A DNA stretch of 64,000 nt from Pseudomonas moraviensis (GTDB lineage: Bacteria; Pseudomonadota; Gammaproteobacteria; Pseudomonadales; Pseudomonadaceae). Below, in pieces: positions 8,356 through 18,124 of the stretch. The translations under genes were made by a program, and so were the position numbers. The stretch is from positions 5,936,501 through 6,000,500 of the forward strand of contig NZ_LT629788.1 of the NCBI RefSeq assembly GCF_900105805.1. The letters run 5' to 3'. Below the pieces are notes generated by a model. That model saw only the letters and a list, made by a program, of their open reading frames with translations. It did not search any database and was not told where the DNA came from. Each line of letters opens with the position of its first letter. The stretch's first letter is position 1.

Positions 8356-10911
8356 ATGACCGCCATGACAGCATGCCTGGATCGACCCGGATTTCAGCCC
8401 AGGCTTTCTTCACATCATCAGCCTCGCACTCGCTTGAGCGAACCGTTGCTGGCCGCCAACGCGCGGGTCAGGCTGTTGTGTGCGCCTGCGGGCAGTGGCA
8501 AAACCGCACTGCTCACTGAATGTCTGCTGCAAGTGCGTGGGGAGTGCGAGGCGATCTGGCTGCCGCTGGCGGGAGTTGCGCTCAGCCCCGAGGCATTCTG
8601 CCTGCGACTGACTCGGGCGCTAGGGCTGGCCGAAGGCCTGGACGTTACACAACTGATGGCGGAGCTGGCACATTGGTCCAGGTCGACCTCGCTGTTTATC
8701 GACGACTACAGCCGTCTGCCGGATCCGGCGCTGGATGCTTTACTGGATCGGTTGCTGACGGTCAGCAGCCCGGCGCTGACCTGGTGGATCAGCACTCGCC
8801 GCCGGCCACAGTGCAACTGGCCGCGTCTGTTGCTCGATGACGAGCTCTACGAGTCCGAGTGCGCCAGTCTGGCGCTGACTCATGATGAGGTTGTAGCGGT
8901 GTTGGGCCATTTGCCGCCAGATCAGGCGAGCCGTGTCGCTGCTCATATCATCCAGCGTACCGGCGGTTGGTGCGCGGGGGCGCGCATGGCGATCCTGCAA
9001 AAATGCGACTGGTCGCAAAACCTGCAGCCGCAGCAACGTGTCGATACGCTGCTCGATTACCTGCAGCACGAACTCTTCAGCCACCTGACCCCGGAACAGG
9101 ACGAGGCGTGGCGTGTTCTGGCTCATCTGCCACGGTTCAACGCGCCGTTATGCGAGCATTTGTTCGGCCCCGGCGAAGGCGCGCAGCTGCTGCATGATCT
9201 GCAAGTGCTGGGCTGCTTTATCGAACCATGGCAGCAATCCGCTGACTGGCTTCAGGTCTTCCGCCCGCTGTCGCGCATCATGCAGGAGTCGCATTGGCCG
9301 TGTGCGCGTTCCTGGCACCGGCGCGCCTGTCAGTGGTTCACCGCGACGCTGGATTGGCGAGCTGCGTTCGAGCAAGCGTTGCTGGCCGAGGAATACGAAA
9401 CCGCCATAAGTCTGCTGCAGCATTTGAGTTTCGAGGATTTGTTCGAAGACCAGATCGTGGTCCTTCTTTTGCGCCTGCATGAGCGTCAAAGCCAGGAGCT
9501 GACCCTGATGACCCCGCAGTTGATCGGGCTGGTCACCGGGGCTTTGCTGTTCGCCGGCCGCTTCGAACAGGCCGGGCAATGCCTCGGCCATCTCGCCCGC
9601 TTCATGCCGCAGCCGACCGCACACCTTGAGCAGCAATTGCTGGCCCGTTGGCTGGCGCAACACGGCTGGCTGTGCCACCTGCAAGGGCAGATGGAGCCTG
9701 CGCGCGCGTGCTTTCAGGAGGCGTTGTCAGCGCTGGCTGACGACGCCTGGCAGGCGCGCTTGTTGTGCCTGTCGGGGCTGACCCAGCAGGCGTTACTGTG
9801 CGGTGAGCTCGATCGGGCCCATGCCCTCAACCGCGAAGCGCTGTGCCTGGCGCGTGCGCACGGTTCCCTGCTGTTCGAAGGGTTGCTCGAGCTTGACCAT
9901 GCGCAATGGCTCGAGCAGCGAGGAGCGCCTGTGCGCGCCGAAAGTCTGCTGGTGGACATCGAGCACTTGCTGCGCCAGCGCGCCATGGCACCCACGCCGC
10001 TGCTGGGCCGGATTGCGCTGCGCCGCGGACGGCTGGCGCTGTGCATGGGACTTGAAGCGCAGGCTGCGGATCTGTTCAGCCGGGGTCTTGAGGATTGCCT
10101 GCGCAGCCAGGACAAGCGGGTCTTGTATGGCTACGTGGGGCAGGCGCAACTGGCCGGCAATCGCGGTGATTATGCCTGCGCGTTCGAGCGTCTGCGCGAG
10201 GCCGAAAGGGTGATGCAGCAGCGACAGATTCCCGATACCGTCTATCGCGGTGTCGTGCTGCAGGTCAGCAGTCAGTTCTGGTTACAGCAGGGCCGGCCGC
10301 AACGGGTGCAGGAGGCGTTGAGCCGGCTGTTACGGCATTACCGTGGACCCTCCGGGCTACAGGCGCCGCCCGCGACATTCGAGCTGATCATCCGTATTGA
10401 ATATCTGCTGGCCTGCGCTCAGGCGCAATTGAATCCGGGCGAAAACCGTCTGCCAACCATTGAGCGATGGTTGGATCACGCCCAGGCCAGAGGCATGTTG
10501 ACGGCGCAAACCGAGTTGCTGCTGGCCTTCGCCCAGTTGGCGGAATCCAACGGTGACACGCTGGCGGCGCAGCAGGCTTTGCAGCGAGCCGCAACGCTGG
10601 TGGAACGTTGCCGGTTGCAGCAAGCCATGCGGGAGTGGGAATTACGCCGAGGCGGCGTTGGCACGGTGTCTGGCAATCAGGTTACTGTCTGGCCGGGCGA
10701 TAACGGTGATCTTGCCCCGGGCCTCAGCCGACGCGAGCGCGAAGTGCTGATGTTGATTGCTCAAGGTGCATCGAATCAGCAAGTTGCCGAACAACTTTTT
10801 ATTTCGTTGCATACAGTAAAGACCCATGCACGGCGAATAAACGGAAAGTTGGGTGTGGAACGCCGGACTCAGGCGGTGGCGAAAGCGAAGTTGATGGGGA
10901 TACTGGTCTGA
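8356..10911 (+). CDS. LuxR family transcriptional regulator, MalT-like (LAL type)
   Basis: An 851-residue regulator. A P-loop, CAPAGSGKT, occurs at about residues 37-45, a STAND-type ATPase region follows, then a long Leu/Ala-rich helical-repeat (TPR-like) middle section, and a C-terminal LuxR helix-turn-helix at about 785-848 (LSRREREVLMLIAQGASNQQ and HTVKTHARRI). AGAAGG is spaced 8 bases before the start. It sits directly downstream of the DUF1302/DUF1329 operon on the same strand; such MalT-like regulators often accompany this pair, so it probably controls that operon in response to an unknown ligand. Its relation to the following toxin-like gene is open. Confidence 0.9.
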   Translation: MTAMTACLDRPGFQPRLSSHHQPRTRLSEPLLAANARVRLLCAPAGSGKTALLTECLLQVRGECEAIWLPLAGVALSPEAFCLRLTRALGLAEGLDVTQLMAELAHWSRSTSLFIDDYSRLPDPALDALLDRLLTVSSPALTWWISTRRRPQCNWPRLLLDDELYESECASLALTHDEVVAVLGHLPPDQASRVAAHIIQRTGGWCAGARMAILQKCDWSQNLQPQQRVDTLLDYLQHELFSHLTPEQDEAWRVLAHLPRFNAPLCEHLFGPGEGAQLLHDLQVLGCFIEPWQQSADWLQVFRPLSRIMQESHWPCARSWHRRACQWFTATLDWRAAFEQALLAEEYETAISLLQHLSFEDLFEDQIVVLLLRLHERQSQELTLMTPQLIGLVTGALLFAGRFEQAGQCLGHLARFMPQPTAHLEQQLLARWLAQHGWLCHLQGQMEPARACFQEALSALADDAWQARLLCLSGLTQQALLCGELDRAHALNREALCLARAHGSLLFEGLLELDHAQWLEQRGAPVRAESLLVDIEHLLRQRAMAPTPLLGRIALRRGRLALCMGLEAQAADLFSRGLEDCLRSQDKRVLYGYVGQAQLAGNRGDYACAFERLREAERVMQQRQIPDTVYRGVVLQVSSQFWLQQGRPQRVQEALSRLLRHYRGPSGLQAPPATFELIIRIEYLLACAQAQLNPGENRLPTIERWLDHAQARGMLTAQTELLLAFAQLAESNGDTLAAQQALQRAATLVERCRLQQAMREWELRRGGVGTVSGNQVTVWPGDNGDLAPGLSRREREVLMLIAQGASNQQVAEQLFISLHTVKTHARRINGKLGVERRTQAVAKAKLMGILV

Positions 10912-11064
10912 TCAGTGAAGTTTTGTAGTGCAAAAAGGTTCTGTCTGTTTGTTGGCATGTTTTGTAAATTGTTCGCCCTTCATGTCGGTTGGAAAAGAAA
11001 CTACCTTGCAACTATCTACAGCGGCTGCATTCGCAGTTCTGGATAGTATAAGTAAGGAAAAGTT

Positions 11065-14000
11065 ATGGTTAAGTTGTTCAAAAGTCTGATGCGTGGTTCT
11101 TTGGGGGAGCAAGTTTCCTGGGCTGAGGAATGGGAGAAGGCCAGCCGGGCAAAAGCAGATCTGTTCAAGATTATCGACGCCATGCCGAGCGTGCTGGGTA
11201 TTCTTCGCAACATGCTTGAAAATGAATTGAAGCGTTTGGGCAAAACGGTTGATATCGACAAGGTCTACATAAATACCGACCCCGCTTTCCCCGCTGACCA
11301 AAAGCGCCCTTCGGGGACTCTTTGGGATGTTGCTGTTCATTGTTTGAATAATGATGTCAGTCCCGCCTACATACTCGGCGGCGATGGTGTTTTCTTTCTG
11401 CCAAACACATTCAGTGAACAATTAAAAGTCAATGTTCTCAATACTCTTATTGTCGAAGATCTGATCGCTGCCGTAGCAGGCGGATTTGAAAAAACGTTGC
11501 GAGCCGAGATCGCAAAGTTCTGGGCGGCGCCAGCCAGATCCATGCGCCCGGACTCTGCACCGTTGTCCAATAAGCAGGCTTTCATCGAAGCGTACGCCGT
11601 GGTCACGAGTGCGGAGCTGTCGCTCTCGGTCATGGCCAACAATTTCGATGCCCGGTTGGGTGAGCGGTTCGCCCATCTGCTCGACGCAGACGCCGGTCGC
11701 GCAGCGTTTGAAGTCAAGTTGCAACCGGCGCAGGATTATTTGCTTTCGCTCCAGCCGTGTTTCGTCCTGGACAACGCCGAGCGTTTGGATGCAGAAATGC
11801 AGCTGGGTAACGAATCGACTTCCTACCTTATGCACACGCCGGAAAACGGCTTCGAGTTCTTTGACAAAAATACCGAGCTGCACAGCAAACTCCAGCAGCG
11901 GCTGTCTTTGCGCAGCGAGCAGTTCCGATACCTGAAAGCGACACAGAGTCCTCACACCTTCTGCGCAGAGGCTCACCTGAAGGGTCAGCTGGAAAGCGTG
12001 TCCTCGTTGCTCAGCGGCCGGGACCAACTGGAGAGTCCACTTACCTCCGTGCTGCAGGAAAACCAGGGCCTGCATGTGCTGCGCTACGGTATCGACACCC
12101 GTTTCTATCTGCTTTGGGCGGCATTGAAACGTACCGATTGGCCGCTTTGGCTTCATGCCGCAGGTAGCGATGTTCAACAGCGCTACACCGAACTTGAAGA
12201 ATCCAGGGATGAATACCAGGCAGCCTATTCGAGCGCGTTCGATGCGTGCTTTTCGTTCAAGGATTATGTGGCGCGGACATTCGCTGAATGGGCGGACAGA
12301 GTGCTCGGGGAACACCTGGACCCAGAGACGATAAGTGTCCATAGCTCGTACAGGCTGCAAATTGCCGGGCGTACCATCGAGCAGGAAGACACCCGGACGT
12401 TGACCGAATTTATCGTTTTCGGACTGCACGACACGGGTTATCAAGCGACCCTGACTATCACCGGCGCGCCCGACGGAAGTCGGCTGACGGCCGCAGCGCT
12501 TGAGCAGTGGCTGGCAAATCGCAACCTGCGGCTGGAATATACCGGCAGCCTGGCGTTCTCGCCGTCGGTTGATTACCAGGAGGCCTATCGCAACTATCTC
12601 TTCAGCCAGATGGAGTTTGCAGTTTTCGTTGCTCGCTACTCCGGGAAGCTCGATTCCACCGATGCGAACATTATCGCTCGCGCCATGGCCAATGACCCCG
12701 CGGTGACTATTCAGGGCGTGCGAATCAATTTACAGGTGCCAGCGTTGAAAGACGTCCTGATGATTTCGGCCAGAGAATATGTACCGTCGCTGATGCTGGT
12801 AAAAACACCTGGCGGTGAATTCGAACTGCAAAAATTCTCAGATATTTACGCAGCGAATCGCTGGCTGGAGTCGGCGTTGTCCGCAAATCGTGAATATGCG
12901 GCTTTGCTGATCCATCCAGACTACCTGCACGACGCGGGTGAGTTGCTCGGCAGCGATCCAACACAGTTGCACTACCGCTATAAGCTCGATAGCCGACCGG
13001 TCGATCTTGGCCTGAATGCCAAAACACCGCTGGCGGACTACGTCAATGTCGCTTACCGAGCCGAAGTTGCCCTGCACAAGGCCATTGCCCCTTTAGGTTA
13101 TCGGTCACTTGGCGTCGAGGGCCGCAAGCGCTACTCGCGTCTGACAACCGAACTCAAGGCGCTGTCCACCGTTGATGCACGAGACAATGGTTTCCCGACA
13201 TTCGAACAGTTCACCTATGACGCGGTGAAAGCTCAGATCGAAGACATCTTGCGTCAGCGTGGCAGCAACGTTTCGGTCAACCCCGACCACATCATGGTTC
13301 AGACCGAAGAGTTTCGTAAGAGCGTGACCGACGTTCTGCTCGAGGGACTGGCCTTTGAAGCTGTCCACCCGGCCTACGAAACGAAATTCAGCCCGAAATA
13401 TTATTTGGTGAATGGGCATCCTGCCGTTGAAAAACTGGATATCCGCGACCTTTCTTCGCTGTCGAAAACTTTCCGTCCCGGTGACAGATATACCGCGATG
13501 CTCAAAGAGCGACATCAGAACAAGGCTCATCCTGATTACCCGTTCAAACGCGCTGTACACGCCCGAAAAATCCGCTGTGAAATGTACCGCAACGCTTATG
13601 CGGACTTTACCAATGGCAGATTATCGACAGAGTTGTTCTCTGCTATCCAATGGATTATCGATAATCTGAAAGAGAGTGGCGGCTATCAGTCAATTCCAGA
13701 CAGCAGCTCTGAAGGTGGCGTCGGGCTTTACAAATTCAATATCGGCGGACTGGGTTTCACGGCTGCGTGGGACCGCACAGTTGGCGGCGTCTATATCTTC
13801 CGACTGAAGTTGTTGTCAGGGCTTCTCGATTTGCTGTACACGCCTGACGCGCCTGATCTCGTCAGCTTCCGGCCAATCGCTGAGTTCATCCCTTCGATTC
13901 GTTTTCGAAACGGCCCGTTCCGCCATTACTACAGCGAGCGGATATTGCTGCGTGACCAGAAAGTGATCAATGACTACTTCGATAACCTGGTCGCAACGGT

Positions 14001-14529
14001 CGACACCAAGCCGGTTATTCGCACGCAACAGCGTTCGTTATTGCCTGATCTGTTCACTTTCCATGATGAGCGAGTGCGCCGTGTATTGAGTGATATCGAT
14101 GAACGCACCATCAGTCTCAATGAAATAATCGCCGGCATTGTCTACAACAACCTGTTGAAAGTCGCGAATATCGTCAGCCTGTTGGTGCCTCCCGTGGGCA
14201 CTGTCGTGGTAGCTGTGCAGGTGATGAAAAGCATCTACGACGCGTCGCAATCGGACCTACGAGGTGATTATTCCGCTGCGCTCGGGCATGTACGGGACGT
14301 AATGAGCGGACTGCTGACGTTGGGGCAGGCTGCGGCGGCGGGCGCAACCGTGAAACAACTTACCCGTGTGCAGCGCTCGTTTCTCGATATGTTCGAAGAC
14401 GCGCGGACGGTTGCCGAACTCGTTACGTATTACACCGGCCATGAAGACCCCCAGGATGAGCTGATCGGCTTCTTCAAATCACTGATGCAAGATGCTGACG
14501 CCGCATTGAGCAAGACCACGGTTCGTTGA
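11065..14529 (+). CDS. large dermonecrotic-toxin-like protein (DUF6543-type)
   Basis: A 1154-residue protein preceded by AAGGAAAAG. It has no signal peptide. The central to C-terminal part carries features I associate with Pseudomonas dermonecrotic-toxin/DUF6543 proteins: LYTPDAPDLVSFRP, the FRHYYSERILLRDQKVINDY region, LPDLFTFHDER, and one hydrophobic helix at about residues 1035-1054 (NIVSLLVPPVGTVVVAVQVM), then a helical tail. Most members are effectors or toxins of unknown delivery, acting on eukaryotic cells or competitors. No secretion genes or immunity-like gene lie next to it. The catalytic activity is not identifiable by eye. Several stretches of the 5' region are AT-richer than neighbouring genes, hinting at horizontal acquisition. 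Confidence 0.72.
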   Translation: MVKLFKSLMRGSLGEQVSWAEEWEKASRAKADLFKIIDAMPSVLGILRNMLENELKRLGKTVDIDKVYINTDPAFPADQKRPSGTLWDVAVHCLNNDVSPAYILGGDGVFFLPNTFSEQLKVNVLNTLIVEDLIAAVAGGFEKTLRAEIAKFWAAPARSMRPDSAPLSNKQAFIEAYAVVTSAELSLSVMANNFDARLGERFAHLLDADAGRAAFEVKLQPAQDYLLSLQPCFVLDNAERLDAEMQLGNESTSYLMHTPENGFEFFDKNTELHSKLQQRLSLRSEQFRYLKATQSPHTFCAEAHLKGQLESVSSLLSGRDQLESPLTSVLQENQGLHVLRYGIDTRFYLLWAALKRTDWPLWLHAAGSDVQQRYTELEESRDEYQAAYSSAFDACFSFKDYVARTFAEWADRVLGEHLDPETISVHSSYRLQIAGRTIEQEDTRTLTEFIVFGLHDTGYQATLTITGAPDGSRLTAAALEQWLANRNLRLEYTGSLAFSPSVDYQEAYRNYLFSQMEFAVFVARYSGKLDSTDANIIARAMANDPAVTIQGVRINLQVPALKDVLMISAREYVPSLMLVKTPGGEFELQKFSDIYAANRWLESALSANREYAALLIHPDYLHDAGELLGSDPTQLHYRYKLDSRPVDLGLNAKTPLADYVNVAYRAEVALHKAIAPLGYRSLGVEGRKRYSRLTTELKALSTVDARDNGFPTFEQFTYDAVKAQIEDILRQRGSNVSVNPDHIMVQTEEFRKSVTDVLLEGLAFEAVHPAYETKFSPKYYLVNGHPAVEKLDIRDLSSLSKTFRPGDRYTAMLKERHQNKAHPDYPFKRAVHARKIRCEMYRNAYADFTNGRLSTELFSAIQWIIDNLKESGGYQSIPDSSSEGGVGLYKFNIGGLGFTAAWDRTVGGVYIFRLKLLSGLLDLLYTPDAPDLVSFRPIAEFIPSIRFRNGPFRHYYSERILLRDQKVINDYFDNLVATVDTKPVIRTQQRSLLPDLFTFHDERVRRVLSDIDERTISLNEIIAGIVYNNLLKVANIVSLLVPPVGTVVVAVQVMKSIYDASQSDLRGDYSAALGHVRDVMSGLLTLGQAAAAGATVKQLTRVQRSFLDMFEDARTVAELVTYYTGHEDPQDELIGFFKSLMQDADAALSKTTVR

Positions 14530-14556
14530 GTCGTTCCGGACGCTCATAGGCCAGGC

Positions 14557-15336
14557 TTATCGTTCATAGCCCATTCGCCAACTTACGGCCCGCGTCGCAG
14601 CCAACAGCCGCTGCGCCGCCGGGCCGTTTTCGTCGGCGTGGAACAGCGAGGTCGGACCGACAATGGTCAGCACGGCGGCGATCTGCCCGACCGCGTTGAA
14701 CACCGGGGCAGAGAGCGCATCCACCCCCGGCATCAACAAACCATGCACGTGATGCAGGCCACGTTCGCGGATCTGTTCACAGAGCGCTGCAAAGGCTTTT
14801 TCGTCCTTGAGCGGATGCTCCGCGACAGCGATTTCCTGCGCGCGCAATTCATCGGTTTCCCGGTGCGGCAGATAGGCGCTGAACACCAGTCCTGTGGACG
14901 AACTGAGCAGCGGCAGGACCGAACCCAGTTGCGTCACCACCGTCACCGCGCGCACCGCCGGTTCGATGTGCACCACGGTTGCGCCCTGATTGCCCCATAC
15001 CGCGAGGAAGCAGGTTTCATTGAGTTCATCACGTAAATCGGACAGCGGCAGGGCGGCGACTTTCAGCACGTCCATGCTGTTGAGTGCCGCCAGCCCTACG
15101 CGCAGCGCTTCACGGCCGAGGCCGTAATGGTTGGTAGCGGTGTTCTGTTCGGCAAATCCCGAGGCAATCAACGCCTGCAAATAGCGATGCACCTTGCTCG
15201 CCGGCATCTGCACGTGTTCGGCCAGACGCGACAGCGAAGTCGACGGTGACAACTCGGCCAGGGCTTTGAGGATGTCGGTGCCGACTTCGGCGGAGCGGAC
15301 TTTCTGTTTGCCGTTGCTGTCGCTGGTTTTTTCCAT
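14557..15336 (-). CDS. hmgR: IclR family repressor of homogentisate catabolism
   Basis: A 259-residue IclR-type regulator. It has an N-terminal winged helix-turn-helix (about 17-80; ILKALAELSPSTSLSRLAEH, ASKVHRYLQALIASGF) and a C-terminal ligand-binding domain. The sequence agrees closely with what I remember of P. putida HmgR, which represses the hmgABC operon and is released by homogentisate. It is divergent from hmgA, with a palindromic operator between them. The start at 15336 gives the usual family N-terminus; its ribosome-binding site is weak and an upstream TTG at 15396 is possible but unlikely. Confidence 0.9.
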   Translation of the reverse strand: MEKTSDSNGKQKVRSAEVGTDILKALAELSPSTSLSRLAEHVQMPASKVHRYLQALIASGFAEQNTATNHYGLGREALRVGLAALNSMDVLKVAALPLSDLRDELNETCFLAVWGNQGATVVHIEPAVRAVTVVTQLGSVLPLLSSSTGLVFSAYLPHRETDELRAQEIAVAEHPLKDEKAFAALCEQIRERGLHHVHGLLMPGVDALSAPVFNAVGQIAAVLTIVGPTSLFHADENGPAAQRLLAATRAVSWRMGYER

Positions 15337-15407
15337 GGGGCTGGCGGTTCCGGTTCGAATGGGCGTCTTTATAGCTTGACGCTGGATAGCGAGCAAATTA
15401 CGTTATG

Positions 15408-15422
15408 CGTAATCAGATTACG
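15408..15422. promoter_or_regulatory. candidate HmgR operator
   Basis: CGTAATC-A-GATTACG is a perfect 7+1+7 palindrome located 78 bases before hmgA and 72 bases before hmgR. Its place between the divergent regulator and its target operon, and its symmetry, fit an IclR-type operator. From memory, the P. putida HmgR site has a similar palindrome. Confidence 0.75.
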
Positions 15423-15499
15423 ATAATAACAACCCCGGCGTGCCGAGACCTCTAAGCCAGAGCGATGGGCCACTGCCGACTCCCTGTTCAGGAGGCTCC

Positions 15500-16804
15500 A
15501 TGAACCTCGATTCAACCGCGCAGGCCTTGGCTTATCAGTCAGGCTTCGGCAATGAATTCAGCACTGAAGCGTTGCCCGGCGCGCTGCCCGTTGGCCAGAA
15601 TTCCCCGCAGAAGGCCCCTTACGGCCTGTATACCGAATTGTTTTCTGGCACCGCGTTCACCATGCCGCGCAGCGAAGCGCGGCGGACCTGGATGTACCGG
15701 ATTCAGCCGTCGGCCAATCATCCGGCGTTCATCAGACTGGAGCGGCAACTGGCGGGCGGACCGTTGGGTGAGGTGACCCCCAATCGTCTGCGCTGGAATC
15801 CACTGGATCTGCCGACCGAGCCGACGGATTTCATCGATGGCCTGGTGACCATGGCGGCCAACGCTGGCGCCGAAAAACCGTCCGGCATCAGCATCTACAA
15901 CTACACCGCCAACCGTTCGATGGAGCGCGTGTTCTTCAACGCCGACGGAGAAATGCTGCTGGTGCCGCAACTGGGCCGCCTGCGCATCGCCACCGAACTG
16001 GGCGTGCTGGAAGTCGCGCCGCTGGAGATCGTGGTGCTGCCGCGTGGCCTGAAATTCCGCGTCGAACTGCTCGATCCGCAGGCGCGCGGTTACCTCGCCG
16101 AGAACCACGGCGCGCCGCTGCGCTTGCCGGACCTGGGGCCGATCGGCAGCAACGGCCTGGCCAATCCACGGGATTTCCTCACCCCGGTCGCCGCCTACGA
16201 AAACCTGCAACAACCCACCACCCTCGTGCAGAAATTCCTTGGCCAGTTATGGGCCACTGAACTCAATCACTCACCGCTCAATGTGGTCGCCTGGCACGGC
16301 AACAACGTGCCGTACAAATATGACCTGCGCCGCTTCAACACGATCGGCACGGTGAGTTTCGATCACCCGGATCCATCGATCTTCACGGTATTGACGTCAC
16401 CGACCAGTGTGCACGGTCTGGCCAACCTCGATTTCGTGATCTTCCCGCCGCGCTGGATGGTCGCCGAAAAAACCTTCCGGCCACCGTGGTTCCACCGCAA
16501 CCTGATGAATGAATTCATGGGCCTGATCCAGGGCGAGTACGACGCCAAGGCTGAAGGTTTCGTGCCCGGCGGCGCTTCGCTGCACAGCTGCATGAGCGCC
16601 CATGGTCCGGACGGCGAGACCTGCACCAAAGCCATCAATGCCGAGCTTGCGCCGGCGAAAATCGACAACACCATGGCCTTCATGTTCGAGACCAGCCAAG
16701 TGTTGCGCCCAAGCCGTTTCGCCCTCGACTGCCCACAATTGCAATCCAGTTACGACGCCTGCTGGGCGACTCTGCCCGCCACGTTCGACCCGACCCGGAG
16801 ATAA
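15500..16804 (+). CDS. hmgA: homogentisate 1,2-dioxygenase
   Basis: A 434-residue protein of standard length. It opens the aromatic ring of homogentisate, using non-haem Fe(II), to maleylacetoacetate in tyrosine/phenylalanine breakdown. The start (MNLDSTAQALAYQSGFGNEF) follows a strong GGAGG at 15491-15495. The metal-binding motif FRPPWFHRNLMNEFMG supplies one His and the Glu; SAHGPDGETC supplies a second His. It is the first gene of the hmgA-fahA-maiA operon, 3 bases before fahA, controlled by the divergent HmgR. Confidence 0.97.
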   Translation: MNLDSTAQALAYQSGFGNEFSTEALPGALPVGQNSPQKAPYGLYTELFSGTAFTMPRSEARRTWMYRIQPSANHPAFIRLERQLAGGPLGEVTPNRLRWNPLDLPTEPTDFIDGLVTMAANAGAEKPSGISIYNYTANRSMERVFFNADGEMLLVPQLGRLRIATELGVLEVAPLEIVVLPRGLKFRVELLDPQARGYLAENHGAPLRLPDLGPIGSNGLANPRDFLTPVAAYENLQQPTTLVQKFLGQLWATELNHSPLNVVAWHGNNVPYKYDLRRFNTIGTVSFDHPDPSIFTVLTSPTSVHGLANLDFVIFPPRWMVAEKTFRPPWFHRNLMNEFMGLIQGEYDAKAEGFVPGGASLHSCMSAHGPDGETCTKAINAELAPAKIDNTMAFMFETSQVLRPSRFALDCPQLQSSYDACWATLPATFDPTRR

Positions 16805-16807
16805 CCC

Positions 16808-18112
16808 ATGACACACAATTCCATCCCCCGCAGCTGGGTCGCTTCGGCCAATGGTCACAGTGATTTCCCCTTGCAGAACCTGCCGCTGGGCGTGTTCAGC
16901 CTGAACGGTTCGACGCCGCGCGCGGGCGTGGCGATTGGCGAGCACATCTTCGATTTGCAAGTGGCGCTTGAGGCCGGTCTCTTCGACGGTGTCGCCCGCA
17001 GCGCGGTGGAAGCCATGCACGGCGGGCAGTTGAACGCTTTCTTCGAACTTGGCCGAGAGGCACGGGTTGCCTTGCGCGAGCGCCTGATCGAACTGTTCAG
17101 TGAAGGCAGCACCCTGCGCGGCAACATCGAAGCGCAGGGTGCGACAGTGCTGCCGTTGGCTGCCGATTGCCAGATGCACCTGCCGGCGCGAATCAGCGAT
17201 TACACCGATTTCTACGTCGGCATCGAGCACGCGCAGAACGTCGGCAAACTGTTCCGCCCGGATAACCCGCTGCTGCCGAACTACAAGCACGTGCCGATTG
17301 GCTATCACGGTCGCGCGTCCACCGTGCGTGCATCCGGCACCGACGTGCGCCGGCCGAAAGGCCAGACGCTGCCGGCCGGGCAGACCGAACCGGTATTCGG
17401 ACCCTGCGCACGTCTGGATTACGAACTGGAACTGGGCATCTGGATCGGCCCGGGCAACGAGATGGGAGAGCCGATTGCCATCGGGGACGCCGCCGAGCAC
17501 ATCGCCGGTTTCTGTCTGCTCAATGACTGGTCGGCGCGGGATATCCAGGCTTGGGAATACCAGCCGCTGGGGCCATTTCTGTCGAAGAGTTTCATCACCA
17601 GCGTCTCGCCCTGGGTAGTAACGGCCGAAGCGCTGGAACCGTTCCGCACGGCACAGCCGGCGCGTCCCGAAGGCGATCCACAGCCGCTGCCGTATCTGCT
17701 CGACAAGCGCGATCAGGACGGCGGCGCCTTCGACATCGAACTGGAGGTGCTGCTGCGCACCGAAGCCATGCGCGAGCAGAACCTGCCGGCCCATCGCCTG
17801 ACTCTGAGCAACACCCGGTACATGTACTGGACCGTCGCGCAAATGGTCGCGCATCACAGCGTCAACGGCTGCCAGTTGCAGGCCGGTGACCTGTTCGGTT
17901 CAGGCACCTTGTCCGGCCCGGAAAACGGTCAGTTCGGCAGCTTGCTGGAAATCACTGAGGGCGGTAAGAAACCGATCGAACTGGCGTCCGGCGAAGTGCG
18001 CAAATTCCTTGAGGACGGTGACGAAATCATCTTGCGCGCCCGCTGCGCCCGCGAAGGTTTTGCGTCGATCGGCTTCGGCGAATGCCGCGGCACCGTGATT
18101 GCGGCGCGCTGA
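16808..18112 (+). CDS. fahA: fumarylacetoacetase
   Basis: A 434-residue enzyme that hydrolyses fumarylacetoacetate to fumarate and acetoacetate, the last step of homogentisate catabolism. It has the short N-terminal SH3-like domain and then the FAH fold. Metal-ligand motifs are visible: YTDFYVGIEHA (Asp), LDYELELGIWIG (two Glu) and NDWSARDIQAWEYQPLGPF (Asp). Its start is 3 bases after the hmgA stop codon and maiA begins 12 bases after its own end, so the three genes are surely co-transcribed. Confidence 0.97.
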   Translation: MTHNSIPRSWVASANGHSDFPLQNLPLGVFSLNGSTPRAGVAIGEHIFDLQVALEAGLFDGVARSAVEAMHGGQLNAFFELGREARVALRERLIELFSEGSTLRGNIEAQGATVLPLAADCQMHLPARISDYTDFYVGIEHAQNVGKLFRPDNPLLPNYKHVPIGYHGRASTVRASGTDVRRPKGQTLPAGQTEPVFGPCARLDYELELGIWIGPGNEMGEPIAIGDAAEHIAGFCLLNDWSARDIQAWEYQPLGPFLSKSFITSVSPWVVTAEALEPFRTAQPARPEGDPQPLPYLLDKRDQDGGAFDIELEVLLRTEAMREQNLPAHRLTLSNTRYMYWTVAQMVAHHSVNGCQLQAGDLFGSGTLSGPENGQFGSLLEITEGGKKPIELASGEVRKFLEDGDEIILRARCAREGFASIGFGECRGTVIAAR

Positions 18113-18124
18113 CAGGAGCGGCTT

